64,000 nucleotides of DNA from Galeruca laticollis (taxonomy: Eukaryota > Arthropoda > Insecta > Coleoptera > Chrysomelidae). Under the pieces are notes generated by a model. The model was not told where the DNA came from. It searched no databases and worked only from the letters and a program-made list of their open reading frames with translations. Position 1 is the stretch's first letter. The number at the start of each line of letters is the position of its first letter. This document shows positions 11,276 to 23,185 of the stretch, piece by piece. The stretch covers positions 59,936,222-60,000,221 of the forward strand of contig OY998179.1 in the NCBI GenBank assembly GCA_963921935.1. The letters run 5' to 3'. The position numbers and the translations under genes are program-made.

Positions 11276-12520
11276 AATGATAACATCAGAGTCCGGTCCT
11301 GGCATTATTTTCAGTAAGCGTGCTTGAGCTCTGCTCCTTAAAATACTCTGATATTTGTGGATTATTGCAATATTTTTAATTTAGAAACTAAACGTAATCA
11401 GTCACCTCAGTGTAATAAGTGCCTGTTGTAAATTGCAGCAAGATCAACTACCAGCCAAGTAAGATTTCTTATATATTGTTAGTTATATGCCACATTAAAT
11501 TAGTATCCATTATTAAACAGTAATCAGCCGGTAGACAAGAAACCAGTTTTTTAAATTGAGATAACACAAGTAAATCAGTAGGCAGATATATTAGAACTTT
11601 TTCAAGAGTGCCAACAGGGTTAACTTCAGATTATTTTTAGAAGTGCAAAGATTACTGAATATGAAAAATTATGCTAAAGAAAGAAACATAAGAATTGAAG
11701 GTAAAATTGATGATATACAAACTAAATTGTCAAAGTTAGAAGCTGAAAATCAAGCAAGAAAACAGGAGAATGAACGACTCATGGGTTTGTTAAGGATACA
11801 AAATGATCAGATCGAGCAATTACAGAGAGAATCTAAGAGAAAAAATATTATTATCTTTGGAATCGATGAAGCTAATAACGAGGATCAAAAAATGCAAGAA
11901 CATAAAGTAGCTGAAGTGGTGAAAATAACTGGTGTAGAGTTTGATGCAGAAAAAGATATAGTTGAGATTAAAAGAATAGGCAAAAAAGAAGAAAACAAAA
12001 TCACACCGATAATTGTAGAACTTCGAAATGGTAATAAAATAATTGACATCCTGAAAGCCAGTAAACAACTCAAGAGAACTAAATTTAGCATCAATGAAGA
12101 CTTCCCGAGGGATGTACAGGAACAACGTAAAGTGCTTAGAAAACATTTGGTCTCGGCAAGAGAACTAGGAAAGCGTGCAACAATGCGGTACAACCAACTC
12201 ATAGTGAATGGAACTGTATACACAGTAGAGTAATTGATTAGGAGCCAGGAAATTGAAGACAGGAAGAGACACCTCGGCGTGACACCACATAGAAAAACAG
12301 GCACAGGAACCACAAGTGAGAGATCACAAATTCGCTCATTTATTATAAACGAATAGCTTGGGTTTTACACAATTTTTTTTCTCGCTCTTCTATTGTCAAT
12401 TTTCATTGTGATTTTGCTGCATCAACTATATATTTATTTATAGACACTGTGCCGGATTTCTTGCTATATTGATTTGTATCAATTTGAAGCAATAAAGATA
12501 TTATTATTATTATTATTATT
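11276..12520 (+). mobile_element. ORF1-only non-LTR retrotransposon (half-LINE type)
   Basis: A self-contained unit: a GC-richer 5' leader (from about atcagagtccggtcctggc), one intact ORF1, a roughly 260-bp 3' UTR, an AATAAA-like signal (gcaataaagat at 12490-12500) and an (ATT)n tail to 12520. There is no endonuclease or reverse transcriptase, and none appears truncated, because ORF1 is complete and followed by a normal tail. It sits at the boundary of the shared gypsy LTR; ataaaatttta-type sequence on both sides may be the target duplication. It would depend on a full LINE for mobility. Confidence 0.7.
11661..12233 (+). CDS. LINE ORF1-like protein, intact
   Basis: 190 codons from the ATG at 11661. 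The frame is open back to a TAG at 11592-11594, and an upstream GTG at 11643 is less likely as start. Residues about 1-65 form a charged coiled coil (KIDDIQTKLSKLEAENQ, RKQENERL). Then comes the KRKNIIIFGIDE motif that opens the RRM-like fold in ORF1-type proteins of insect and vertebrate LINEs, with an RIGKKEENKITPIIVELRNG strand-rich region. The C-terminus is a basic helix (FPRDVQEQRKVLRKHLVSAR). Expected role: trimeric RNA-binding protein of the retrotransposon RNP. Unlike its neighbours it has no stops or frameshifts. The family call is inference from motifs. Confidence 0.75.
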   Translation: MKNYAKERNIRIEGKIDDIQTKLSKLEAENQARKQENERLMGLLRIQNDQIEQLQRESKRKNIIIFGIDEANNEDQKMQEHKVAEVVKITGVEFDAEKDIVEIKRIGKKEENKITPIIVELRNGNKIIDILKASKQLKRTKFSINEDFPRDVQEQRKVLRKHLVSARELGKRATMRYNQLIVNGTVYTVE

Positions 12521-14518
12521 AAGTATAAAAATTTTACCTTAACAATTAAATCCTAAGGTCAAGTCATTGTCAACAATTTTCAAAATCATCTGAACACTGC
12601 CATGTCATCTGAATGAAGTAGAATGTTGTTTTGTTTGTAACCTAAAATAACAAGAATTAATAGTCACCTCACTAATTGATTAGCGATATTCACAGACGAT
12701 GGTAGTAGAAGTTTACAATTTGAAAAAGAATTTATAAAAAATAAAAACTCTATGATAGATGACATACGGAACAGAGCCATGTTATATGTCAAGGAAATCT
12801 GTTAACTAAATAAAATTTAATAAACAGGAAGTAATAAAATCTAGTGATTTTCTTGCCAACCTAAAATCATTGATTTGGAATTGAATATAAAACATAAAAG
12901 GCAAATTTGGAAATGAGTTTATATAAAATAAAATTAGTAAAAATTCATAAATTGAAAACTAAACAGTTCCATATATATAAATAATCATTTTAGGTTGTAG
13001 AAATTGTATATTTAATTGTAAATAAATACACCATAAAAAGGGAATTACAACAAATTTTGGAATTGTAATACATGTAAAGGACATTTTATATATTCCCTAA
13101 GACATTATTATAAACCCATTTATATAAGTGTTATAATCCTCCAGGACAATTTTAATTGAAGAATTTTGTATTTTCATGAAAAATACTTAAATTGACAATT
13201 ATAGAATAAAAAAACAGTATAAGGAGGCTTTGTTTTTGATATGGAAAAAAGTTTGTTGATTTAAAGAAGAATTGAGAATCGGGCGTTGGTGGAAGAATAG
13301 TTAGCATCTATGTAGCTCTCCTCTACAAAAAATTTCATAAAACTATGTAAAAGTATATAATTTTAAGATAAAAACCATTATAAAATCATAATATCGATTT
13401 TGTCTCAACTGTGTAATAAAGTGCAGTGTGCAGAAAGAATATTTCTTTAATAAGAAATTCCCAAGAAAAAGAGACGCTTAGCAGCAGTTCCACAGTGCCG
13501 AAAATTGGATATAAGGTCGGTGGTTTTTACGTTTTTTTTAATTGGGACTTCCAAACTTCCAAAGAGAAAGAAATAGTGAACAATAAAATATTATTTGAAA
13601 GTTTGCATTAAAATTTCTAATAAAAGGCCAAAAAACAATATAAAATGATGAATATCATTTCATATCCATGGATATCCATGTAATTTTGACTATCATGCAA
13701 CTTTGATAATAGTTATAATTTGTACTTACTTGTAAAAATTTTTTTATTTTACATCATTGTTTACATTGCACGTAAAGTACCATGTCACTTCTATTTCTTC
13801 TAATGCATGTTTAACTATTTTTATAACTATTCATCATTCACTTTACTCGCATTTTGATATATGTATGTAACTGTATAGTATAATTTTCAATAATGTATTA
13901 ATGATTGCAATGAATGTAAGAACGTTAAATTTATTAAAACATCCATACAAACAACATCGACTGTGAACCATACGTTTGTGTCGTGTGAAACGATATACGA
14001 GGATTTGTTTCTCCCATGCGCCGACGCAGTCGTTTTCAGCATTCAGTGCGCATGTCCAGTCAAGAATGCAGGAGCGGTATAAAGAATATTTATGTAAAAA
14101 GAATTTGAATATAATCTCAACAATTTATTAAATCATTTCGTTAAAGTGTTGGTATTTTTTTTATCATTCTGTTTAATATTCATAATCCATTTAGAAAATG
14201 GTGCCTAATTCATTCATTCTATAATAATATTTGGAGTCGATAAAAACAAAGGTATATATTTTCTTCAGGAATAAAACATACTAGAAAAATTTCAGAATTC
14301 AATATTTAAATGTGTATCAAAGTTATACATATGCGTCCAGAACTCAAAGGGAGGAGTCTCATGCTGCCGACTATCATATAAATTATAAATAAAATTGAAT
14401 TTCACAGATTATAATCAGGAGCTAGCCGAAGGTAGCGTAAAAAAAGGTAGAATATACAACACAATAAAGATAAATCATACAAAAATAAATATCCCCATAG
14501 TAAATTACACAATTATAA
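12519..14518 (+). repeat. LTR shared by gypsy elements 1 and 2 (5' LTR of element 2)
   Basis: Matches 21155-23116 along its length. A TATAAA at 14078-14083 (context gagcggtataaag) lies in the most GC-rich part of the LTR (catgcgccgacgcagtcg) and is the best promoter candidate; the 3' copy reads tgtaaa at this place. The left edge is obscured by the LINE tail (ATT)n. It is preceded, across that LINE, by element-1 3' sequence and followed by an element-2 primer-binding site, so it functions as both a 3' and a 5' LTR. Confidence 0.85.
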
Positions 14519-14520
14519 AT

Positions 14521-14542
14521 TTGGTACCCTTAACGTGGGGCA
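14521..14542 (+). other. Primer-binding-site region of gypsy element 2
   Basis: TTGGTACCCTTAACGTGGGG starts three bases after the LTR end. The aacgtgggg core is shared with the equivalent place in the minus-strand element (49079-49097). The tRNA was not identified. Confidence 0.55.
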
Positions 14543-14588
14543 ACTATAAATAATTAAATTATTTTAAATAAAAACAAACAAATTAAAC

Positions 14589-16505
14589 ATGGACAGGAAC
14601 ATGGTGTTGAGAGATGGGAAGCAGGTTGGAAATGATAGCGGATCGGAAGAGGAAAGAGAAGAGAGGAGCCATGGTATGGGAGATTTCCAGGTACAATATT
14701 TAATCCAGGGACCGCAATCGGAAGGAGATGCACCTGAAGAAAGTACGACGGGAGATGAAGAAGATGAAGAAGAGGGTATGGATAGAAGAAGAGAAACACA
14801 AAGAAGAACAAGTACAAATAGAGATGATCAGATGGAGATGATGCAACAATTGTTTAACAGAATGGAGGAGAAGATAAATGGAAATATGAATAGTAAGATA
14901 GATATGATGAATGAAAATATAAACAGTATGAGGGGGGATATGAACAAAATGGATGGAAAAATGGACACAATGAGAGAAGAAATTCGGGGAGACATTTACA
15001 ACATCCATGGAAATATGAAAAGATTAGAAAAGAAAATAGAAGAAGTTAAATTTGAAAATTGTAAGGAGATTGAGGAACTCAAGGAGAACCAACAAGAATT
15101 TAAAATTAAAATTGACAATGTAAAAGAAGATATGGAGGAAAACAATAAAATTCTGAGAATAGAAATACAAGAAAATGGAGTCAAAATTCGAGAGGAAATA
15201 GAAAAGCAGATAGTAGAGGAGGTACAGGAATTTAGAAGATATATTGAAGAAAATCTACCAGAAACTATTAAAGTGGAAGTTAGAAAACAAAATTATCATA
15301 TAACAAAGAAAGTTGAAACTATAAAAGAGAATGTAAATAAACAATTCAAGGATTTAGATGGGCATATAGAAGAAAGGACAGGAATGAGTATTGCAATCAG
15401 TGAAGGTATGAACAGACAACTGAATCAAGAAATAGAAGAAATGAATCGGAAGCTATAGGAATACGGTCGAAGAAATTGAAGAGAATATGAGAAGAAGTGG
15501 AGGAGTTAATGTATGTCCGGTGAATTTCCACAACAATTTGGAAATCGGGGTCAAATTTGATGGGAATATAAACAATATTCACCCCAAAGTATTCCTTAAA
15601 ATCATCAGAAGCAAAATAAAAGGATTAAGGGATATTATGGAGATTAAACTCATTATAAGGAGTATGTTACAGGGTCATGCTTTGTTATGGTTCTGTAACA
15701 AAGAAGAACAAATAAAAAATTTAGGTGATTTTGAAGAACAATTTTTAGCGTATTTTTGGGGGGAAATACAACAAGCAACTTTCAGGGAACGATTATATTT
15801 TGGAAAGTTTGATTATAAGAAAAGTAAAAATTTAAGTAATTATGCCACATGCAATTGTACAACATAGCCCAATACTTAGAGCCAGTAATGAAGGAGGAAG
15901 AGTTGGTACTGTATGTCGGAAGACATTTTAACATTGAAGTAGCGGAAACCATAGCGTTACACAATATTAAGACAATGGATAGTTTATCGAGCTATTTACA
16001 ACGGGTAGAAAGGAGCTACACAAACAATAATGACCAGAGAGACTATAGACCAAGAGAAGAGGGAAACGGACAGTATCGAAGGGAATGAAAGGAGAAATGA
16101 AAACGGAAACAATGGAAATAGAAACTATGATAGAAGAGAACAAGGACGTGATGATAGAAATCATAGAAATGAAAATTATCGAAATGGAAATGCACATTAC
16201 AGAAATGGATATCACAATTATAACAATGGGAACAGAAATAATGGAAATAGGCCATATGAAAATGGAGGAAATTATAGAAATTTTGGCAGAAGAAATTATA
16301 ATGGGAATGGAAACAGGAATTGGCAACAATATAGAAGAGATGTGAGAAATAATTAGGATGATCGCAGAAATGAGAACAGGGAGAGAAACAATGATCAGAG
16401 GGGTGGTCGAGAAGAAGAAAGAAGACAAGTAAATTTAATACAGAACCAGGAAGAGGGAAGGAGACATAGTGATCAGGTCCCAAGTTCTGATCCAAATTTC
16501 GAGTA
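14589..16505 (+). pseudogene. Gypsy element 2 gag (frameshifted)
   Basis: The start at 14589 gives MDRNMVLRDGKQVG, matching the gag start of the minus-strand relative at 48948, then MGDFQVQYLIQG. A long charged coiled coil follows (14820-15450), broken by a frameshift near 15455. The capsid-like region continues at 15487-15867 (VKFDGNINNIHPKVFLKIIR, LLWFCNKEEQ, YFWGEIQQATFRERLYFGKF) and 15849-16088. The C-terminal tail (16030-16500) is rich in Asn, Arg, Gly and Tyr with no CCHC zinc knuckle. Frameshifts near 15455, 15845 and 16050 and a TAG at 16354-16356 disable it. Confidence 0.8.
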
Positions 16506-19500
16506 AGTTGCTCTTACGTGCCTAATATTGTCTATTCTTCTAAGTATCAGCACCCTAGAGAATTCATTATGGAAGAAGATACAAAAGTACAAGAATTAAC
16601 TAAATTAATATTTATAGAGGGGAATTTACAAAACATAAAATGTAGAATTTCATTGGATACGGGGTCTGAAGTTTCTATTATAAATCAAAATATAGTTGAT
16701 AATTTAAATCAGGGCAATATTATGGTGATAAACACGCATAAAATATCATTAGTAGGGGCAAATGAAAGAAAACTATATGAAGCGACAAAAACAATTATGA
16801 CTGATTTAGAGTTAAATGGAGAGATTTTATCCGTACAACTGTTAATTGTTAAAAATTTAAAATATGATATAATAATGGGTACTGATGAACTTAATAAACA
16901 TAAAATTATTATTGATTATAAAATGCAAAATATTATATATAACAATCAAACCATACCTTTTATGACTAAATATCAAACAGATATAAGGAAGGATGAATGT
17001 GCAATTGGACAATTAAATCACATTGTAGAAGAAAAACTAAATATGAGGGATGAACTATGTTTGGAGGAATATAAACAAAGGGTTCATGAATTGCTGGACT
17101 TACATGCGAAGCTGTTTAATGAAGAAGTCTGTGTTGCAACTAGATATGTACACAAAATAGAAGTTATACCAGAAATAAAAAAATTTAAGGTCAAGACTTA
17201 TCCCATACCATATAAATTAAAACAAGAAGTATATCAAGAAATAAGTAAAATGTTACAAGATGGTATAATAGAACGATCCAATTCACAGTACATAAGTGCT
17301 ATAACCTGTGTGAAGAAGAAATCTGGAGATATTAGACTATGTTTGGATGCTAGGAATATAAATACATTTACTATAAAACAATATGAACGTCCTTCAAATA
17401 TTGAAGGTATAGTTGGAAGAATTACAAAGGCTAATATATTTTCTAAATTAGATTTAAAGCATAGTTTTTGGTTAATTCCATTGGATCATCGTAATAGACC
17501 ATACACTGCATTCATGGTAGATGGAGTGGTGTATCAATTTTGTGTGGTGCCATTTGGACTGCAAAGTTCTTGTGCTGCCTTGGTACGAACTCTGCATACC
17601 ATATTGAATCCTTATGAAGATTTCACTCTCCATTACATAGATGACATCTTGATTTTTTCTGAAACAGAAGAGAAACATCAAAAACATTTAGAAACAATAT
17701 TAAATGAATTAGAAAATGCTGAACTTGAATTAAATTTGGAAAAATGTCAGTTTTATAAAAGGGAAGTAGATTATTTAGGATATGTTTTAAGCGACAGTGG
17801 TATTACAATGAATCCTGAAAGAATAAAAGCAATTCTGGAGTATAAAACACTGAATAATTTAAGGACTTCGAGGAGATTTTTAGGGATCATTAACTATTTC
17901 AAGAGGTTTATACCAGATCTCAGTAGAAGACAAATTCCTCTCATAGAATTATTAAAAAAGGATACTAGATGGAAATGGGATGAGAGAAGAGAAAAGGCAT
18001 TTCAGGAACTAAAAGAAATATTTCTAGATAGTTTAAAAGTTTTTCATCCACAATATGACAAACCTTTCATATTAAGAACGGATGCTTAAATTGAAAGATT
18101 GGCAGGTGTGTTAGTTCAAATGCAAGAAGGAGGAGAGGTGCCCATTAGTTTTATATCTAGAGTGACTAAACCATCCGAAAGGAAATACTCCATAACAGAA
18201 TTGGAGATGGCTAGTGTTGTATTTTGCATTAATAAATTAAGATTTTATCTACTAGGAGCTAAGTTTATCTTAGAAACTGACCATTCAGCATTAACAGCGA
18301 TGTTGAAGAACCGTTATGCTAATAATCGTGTACACAGGTGAATATTATTGCTACAAGAGTATGAATTCGAAATTAAATATATTCCAGGAAACTTGAATGT
18401 TGTAGCAGATGCTCTAAGTCGAGCAAATGAAGTAGGGAATGAACAAACAAAATTTCAAATTGGAATAAATCAATTATACCAAACAGAGGGGATATTTACA
18501 TTGGAAAAGGTTAAATAAGATCAAAGACATTTAGAAGATAAGAAAATCAAAGGTGTCTATAAAATTGATGAAGTATGGTATAAAAAATTGGAGGATAGAG
18601 AAGTATTTGTGATAAGTAAGGATTTTGCTAGAGAAATTATTGGTTATTTACATGAAGAGAATGGAAATATAGGAACAAGAAAATTATGGACTTTGTTTAG
18701 AGAAAATTATGTGTCGAAGAAGGATTTAAGCATTGTAAAAGAAGTATGTAAATTTTGTAAGGTATGTCAATTGGCTAAAGAAAAAAATTACCATAATAGT
18801 ATGACAGCGAAATCATTCGTAACAAATAAACCATTACAAATTGTCGCAATGGATTTTATAGGAAACTTAATAAGCAGTGAAAAAGGAAATAAGAATTTAT
18901 TAAATTGACTCTCTCGACTCTTACTTCGTGGAATATGCTCATATTAGTGTTTTTAAGTTAAACTCACGGTCTCTAGTTAATTCCACAATATAATACAAGT
19001 TATTAAAAATTCTAAAAAACTGACAATTGTTTCGAAACAATTTTTTAGAATTTTCAATAACTTGTATTATATTGTGGAATTAACTAGAGACCGTGAGTTT
19101 CACTTAAAAACACTAAGAATTTATTAGTTATTGTAAATGTATATAGCAAATTTGTTAAAACTTTTCCGTGTAAACGATCAACAGCGAAAGTAGTTGTAGA
19201 ATGTTTGAGGAGTTATATTGAAGAAGTAGGAAGACCAAAAAGAATTATACTCGACCATGCTACATATTTCGAAAGTCAAAAATGAGGACAATATTGTGAA
19301 AAAGAACATATAGATTTACAATTTATAAGCATTAGAAAACCTAGCTCTAATCCGGCAGAGAGATATATAAAGGAAATTTTGAAATATTTAAGAATACTTT
19401 ACCAAGAGTCACATATCAATTGGGATGAACAGCTGGATAAAATTGCAGAATTTATAAATAACTTACCACACGGGGTGACAGGTGAAAGTCCAGACGAAAT

Positions 19501-19800
19501 TGGATTGTCAATAGAGATACTACTCTAGAGGATACGTTAGAAAATTTTAATATCAGATAAAGAGGAATGCAAACAAAGAAGAGAACAAAATTTAACAAAG
19601 GAGAATTAGTTATAATCAAGGCCTTGAAAACATCCAAGAAAGGAGAAGAACAATGTATAAAATTGCAATTGCCATTCAAGGTACCTTATGAGGTATTAAC
19701 TGATAACGCTCAGAATAGGTACAAATTAGTATATCCAGGTACAAATATGGTCAGGGGAGTTTTCAATATTGAATCAATTTATAAGTTTAACTCTCAATAA
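16506..19800 (+). pseudogene. Gypsy element 2 pol pseudogene (PR-RT-RH-IN)
   Basis: The ORF is open from just after the gag stop; the first ATG is at 16569. Protease SLDTGSEVSIINQN near 16650; the PR-RT part is uninterrupted for 520 codons, with RT LRLDLKH-type SKLDLKHSFW near 17445 and YIDDILIF near 17635. The first stop is a TAA at 18087-18089 at the start of RNase H (RTDA), and the second a TGA near 18341 where relatives have Trp (HRW). RNase H: TELEMASVVF, ETDHSAL, VVADALSR. Integrase: CKFCKVCQLAKEKN zinc motif, MDFIGNL, LDHATYF, NPAERYIKEI. The core is split at 18903 by a 211-bp insertion. C-terminal GPY-like module near 19680 (LPFKVPYEVL). Confidence 0.88.
18903..19113. mobile_element. 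211-bp hairpin insertion in element-2 integrase
   Basis: Flanked by a perfect 13-bp direct repeat taagaatttatta (18890-18902 and 19114-19126). The host reading frame resumes in the same register when one copy plus the insert is disregarded. The insert has a 42-nt non-palindromic lead followed by a near-perfect 171-bp palindrome (18945-19115, centred at aattgtttcgaaacaatt). Palindrome tips are TAGTGTTTTTAAG and its inverse. There is no coding capacity. Confidence 0.85.
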
Positions 19801-21154
19801 AGGGATTAATAACGAAAAGGAGGAATAGATAATATTATGTCACTCATATGTATATAAGTAATATTAAGTAGAGGTAAATAGGTTTAGAATTTGTATAATA
19901 AGGAAATTTAGTGTAAATATATATAAGGAAAACAAATGGAGACATAATAAATAATAGATTAACAAAGTTATACCAAAGTAAAATAGCAGAAGATATTTAA
20001 TATAACATGGTATACATTGTGAAATTATTCGATAGAGGGGAGGATAAAATAGAATTTCACACTTTTTAAACAAGATCATGCAGAATTTAAGAATGACAAG
20101 TCATATAACAAGTTAACAGGAACTTAAAAAAATGATGGAAAAGAAAAGAAATTAAAATATAGGAAAAGGTTATGTTCATGTCAAAGAAATTTTTATAGGA
20201 ATTATGGAGAAAAGTATAATGACAATATGGAAATAAATATTTATATAGAATATGATATGATTAATTATTATGAGATAGGGAGATATGATAAATAAAGTAT
20301 AATATAATGAGTATAGTTATGAAATAAAGTTGATGAATTGTAAATAAGAATTATGAAAATAAATATAAATATGGATAGAATGCAAATAATTAAAGGTTAG
20401 ACTATAGGAGTAGGTAAATTGACATGAATATGGGTTGAAAAATGATATGAAAATATATGAAATAATTGAAACAATTAAAACATTTTTTTCTCAGTATAGA
20501 AGATAAGGTAGGGAGAGTAGAAGAGTAGATAAGTAAAGGGAAAAAGTGTAAATATTTATTTTAAATAAGAAACGGTTGAAGAGAATGAGGAATATAAGTT
20601 ATAAATAATTCAATAGTAATAGGAGGTAGAACAAAAGGAAACAATAACATAAAATGGTATAGTAATATTAAACGAATGGTATAGTAATGTTAAACGAGAA
20701 TTAAAATGTATGAATCATTATTATTATGTCCCTAATTTGAAAATATTTTGAATGAGTTTCGATAGAGTTAAACTATAAGAATATCATTAAAAATTTTAAT
20801 AATGAAAAAATGTTTCTAAGAAATGTATTTACTGATCAGAAATTTATAGATTAAAAAAATTTTAGCATGGATTAAAGATTGAAAATTGGAATTTTAAGAA
20901 GTTATCTAGAAAAATACTTTTCAAAATTTAAATTTTAGGGGAGATGAACCAGTCCTCTAATATATATAAATAATTCACGTATGCGATTGAATATTAAAAA
21001 GATTTTTTATTAATACGTAGGGTGTACCATTAGACACTAACTAGTTAAAAACTAAATTTAACATAAACGAATGAATGAAGTAAGCAAATGTATTATCAAA
21101 TATTGAGAAAACCAATTATAAAGGAAGGCTTAAAGGATAAGGAATAAATTATAA
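19801..21154 (+). other. 3' noncoding region of gypsy element 2
   Basis: About 1.35 kb of very AT-rich sequence between pol and the 3' LTR. No env-like ORF, signal peptide or transmembrane protein seen. The final 65 bp (21085-21149) is repeated at 11208-11274. Confidence 0.6.
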
Positions 21155-23109
21155 TTAAGTATAAAAATTTTACCGTCACAATTAAATCCTAAGGTCAAGT
21201 CAATGTCAACAATTTTCAAAATCATCTGCCATGTCAATATCTGGATGAAGTAGAATATTGTTTTGTTTGAAACCTAAAATAACAAGAATTAATAGTCAAC
21301 TTACTAATTGATTAGCGATATTCGCAGACGATGGTAGTAAAAGTTTACAATTTGAAAAAGAATTTATAAAAAATAAAAACTTTATGAAAGATGACATACG
21401 GAACAGACCAATGTTATATGTCAAGGAAATCTGTTAACTAAATAAAATTTAATGAACAGGAAGTAACAACCTAAAATCATTGATTTGGAATTGAATATAA
21501 AACATAAAAGGCAAATTTGGAAATAAATAAGAGTTTATATAAAATAAAATTAGTAAAAATTCATAAATTGAAAACTAAACAGTTCCATATATATATAAAT
21601 AATCATTTTAGGTTGTAGAAATTGTATATTTAATTGTAAATAAATACACCATAAAAAGGGAATGACAACAAATTTTGGGATTGTAATACATGTACATGTA
21701 CATACATTTTATATATTCCATAAGACATTATAAACCCATTTATATAAGTGTTATTATCCTCCAAGACAATTTCAATTAAAGAATTTTGTATTTTCATGAA
21801 AAACACTCAAATTGACAATTATCGAATAAAAAAACAATATAAGGAGGCTTTGTTTTTGATATGGAAAAAAGTTTGTTGATTTAAAAAAGAATTGAGAATC
21901 GGGCGTTGGTGGAAGAATGGTTAGCATCTATGTAGCTCTCCTCTACAAAAATTTTCATAAAACTATGTGAAAGTATATAATTTTAAGTTAAAAACCATTA
22001 TAAAATCAATTTTGTTTCAACTGTGTAATAAAGTGCAGTGTGCAGAAAGAGTATTTCTTTAATAAGAAATTCCCAAGAAAAAGAGACGATTAGCAGCAGT
22101 TCCACAGTGCCGAGAATTGGAAATAAGGTCGGTGGTTTTTACGTTTTTTTAATTTGGAAGAGAAAGAAATAGTGAACAATAAAAATATTATTTGAACGTT
22201 TGCATTAAAATTTCTAAAAAAAGGCCAAAAAACAATATAAAATGATGAATATCATTTCATATCCATGGATATCCATGTAATTTTAATTATCATGCAACTT
22301 TGATAATAGTTATAATTTGTACTTACTTGTAAAAAATTCTTATTTCACATCATCATTGTTTACATTGCACGTAAAGTACCATTGCACTTCTATTTCTTCT
22401 AATGCATGTTTAACTATTTCTATAACTATTCATCATTCACTTTACTCGCATTTTGATATATGTATGTAACTGTATAGTATAATTTTCAATATTATATCAA
22501 TGATTGCAATGAATGTAAGAACGTTAAATTTATAAAAACATTCATACAAACAACATCGACTGTGAACCATACGTTTTTTGTCGTGTGAAACGATATACGA
22601 GGATTTGTTTCTCCTATGCGCCGACGCAGTCATTTTAAGCATTCAGTGCGCATGTCCAGTCAAGAATGCAGGAGCGGTGTAAAGAATATTTATGTAAAAA
22701 GAATTTGAATATAATCTCAACAATTCATTAAATCATTTCGTTAAAGTGTTGGTATTTTTTATCATTCTGTTTAATATTCATAATCCATTTAGAAAATGGT
22801 GCTTAATGAATTCATTCTATAATAATATTGGGAGTCGATAAAAAGAAAGGTTTATATTTTCTTCATGAATAAAACATACTAGAAAAATTTCAGAATTCAA
22901 TATTCAAATGTGTATTAAAGTTATACATATGTGTCCAGAACTCAAAGGGGGGAGTCTCAAGCTGCAGACTATCATATAAATTATAAATAAAATGAAATTT
23001 CACAGATTATCATCGGGAGCTAGCCGAAGGTAAAGTAAAAAGAGGTAAAATATACAATACAATAAAGATAAATCATACAAAAATAAATATCCCCATAGTA
23101 AATTACACA

Positions 23110-23116
<7 letters not shown>
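21155..23116 (+). repeat. 3' LTR of gypsy element 2
   Basis: Direct copy of 12519-14518, ending ...acacaattataa immediately before (TA)n. Confidence 0.9.

Positions 23117-23148
<32 letters not shown>
23115..23148. repeat. (TA)n microsatellite at LTR border
   Basis: About 17 TA units directly after the gypsy element-2 LTR; probably the insertion target. Confidence 0.95.
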
Positions 23149-23152
<4 letters not shown>

Positions 23153-23185
23153 CATGATATGTTACAATAATAACAAATATTTGCG

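Larger units (their letters stand above)
12519..23116 (+). mobile_element. Ty3/gypsy element 2 with about 2-kb LTRs
   Basis: Direct repeats 12519-14518 and 21155-23116 flank gag and pol on +. LTR copies differ by indels and scattered substitutions; they are clearly older than those of the element at 40.8-51.7 kb. The primer-binding region tggtacccttaacgtgggg follows the 5' LTR directly. The 3' LTR abuts a (TA)n tract. Coding regions carry several stops and frameshifts, and a 211-bp hairpin insertion lies in the integrase. No env. Confidence 0.9.

Noticed and set aside
16085..16495. Ile/Glu-rich or His/Tyr/Phe-rich long ORFs on both strands over the gag tail
   Set aside because: Frame shadows of the Asn/Arg-rich Gag tail; the same effect gives the 47202-47597 ORF.
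18945..19115. Structural RNA or transcription terminator
   Set aside because: The palindrome is too long and perfect and comes with a 13-bp target duplication; an insertion explains it better.
23150..23185. TIR of the DD82E transposon
   Set aside because: No inverted match could be found near 30250-30400.
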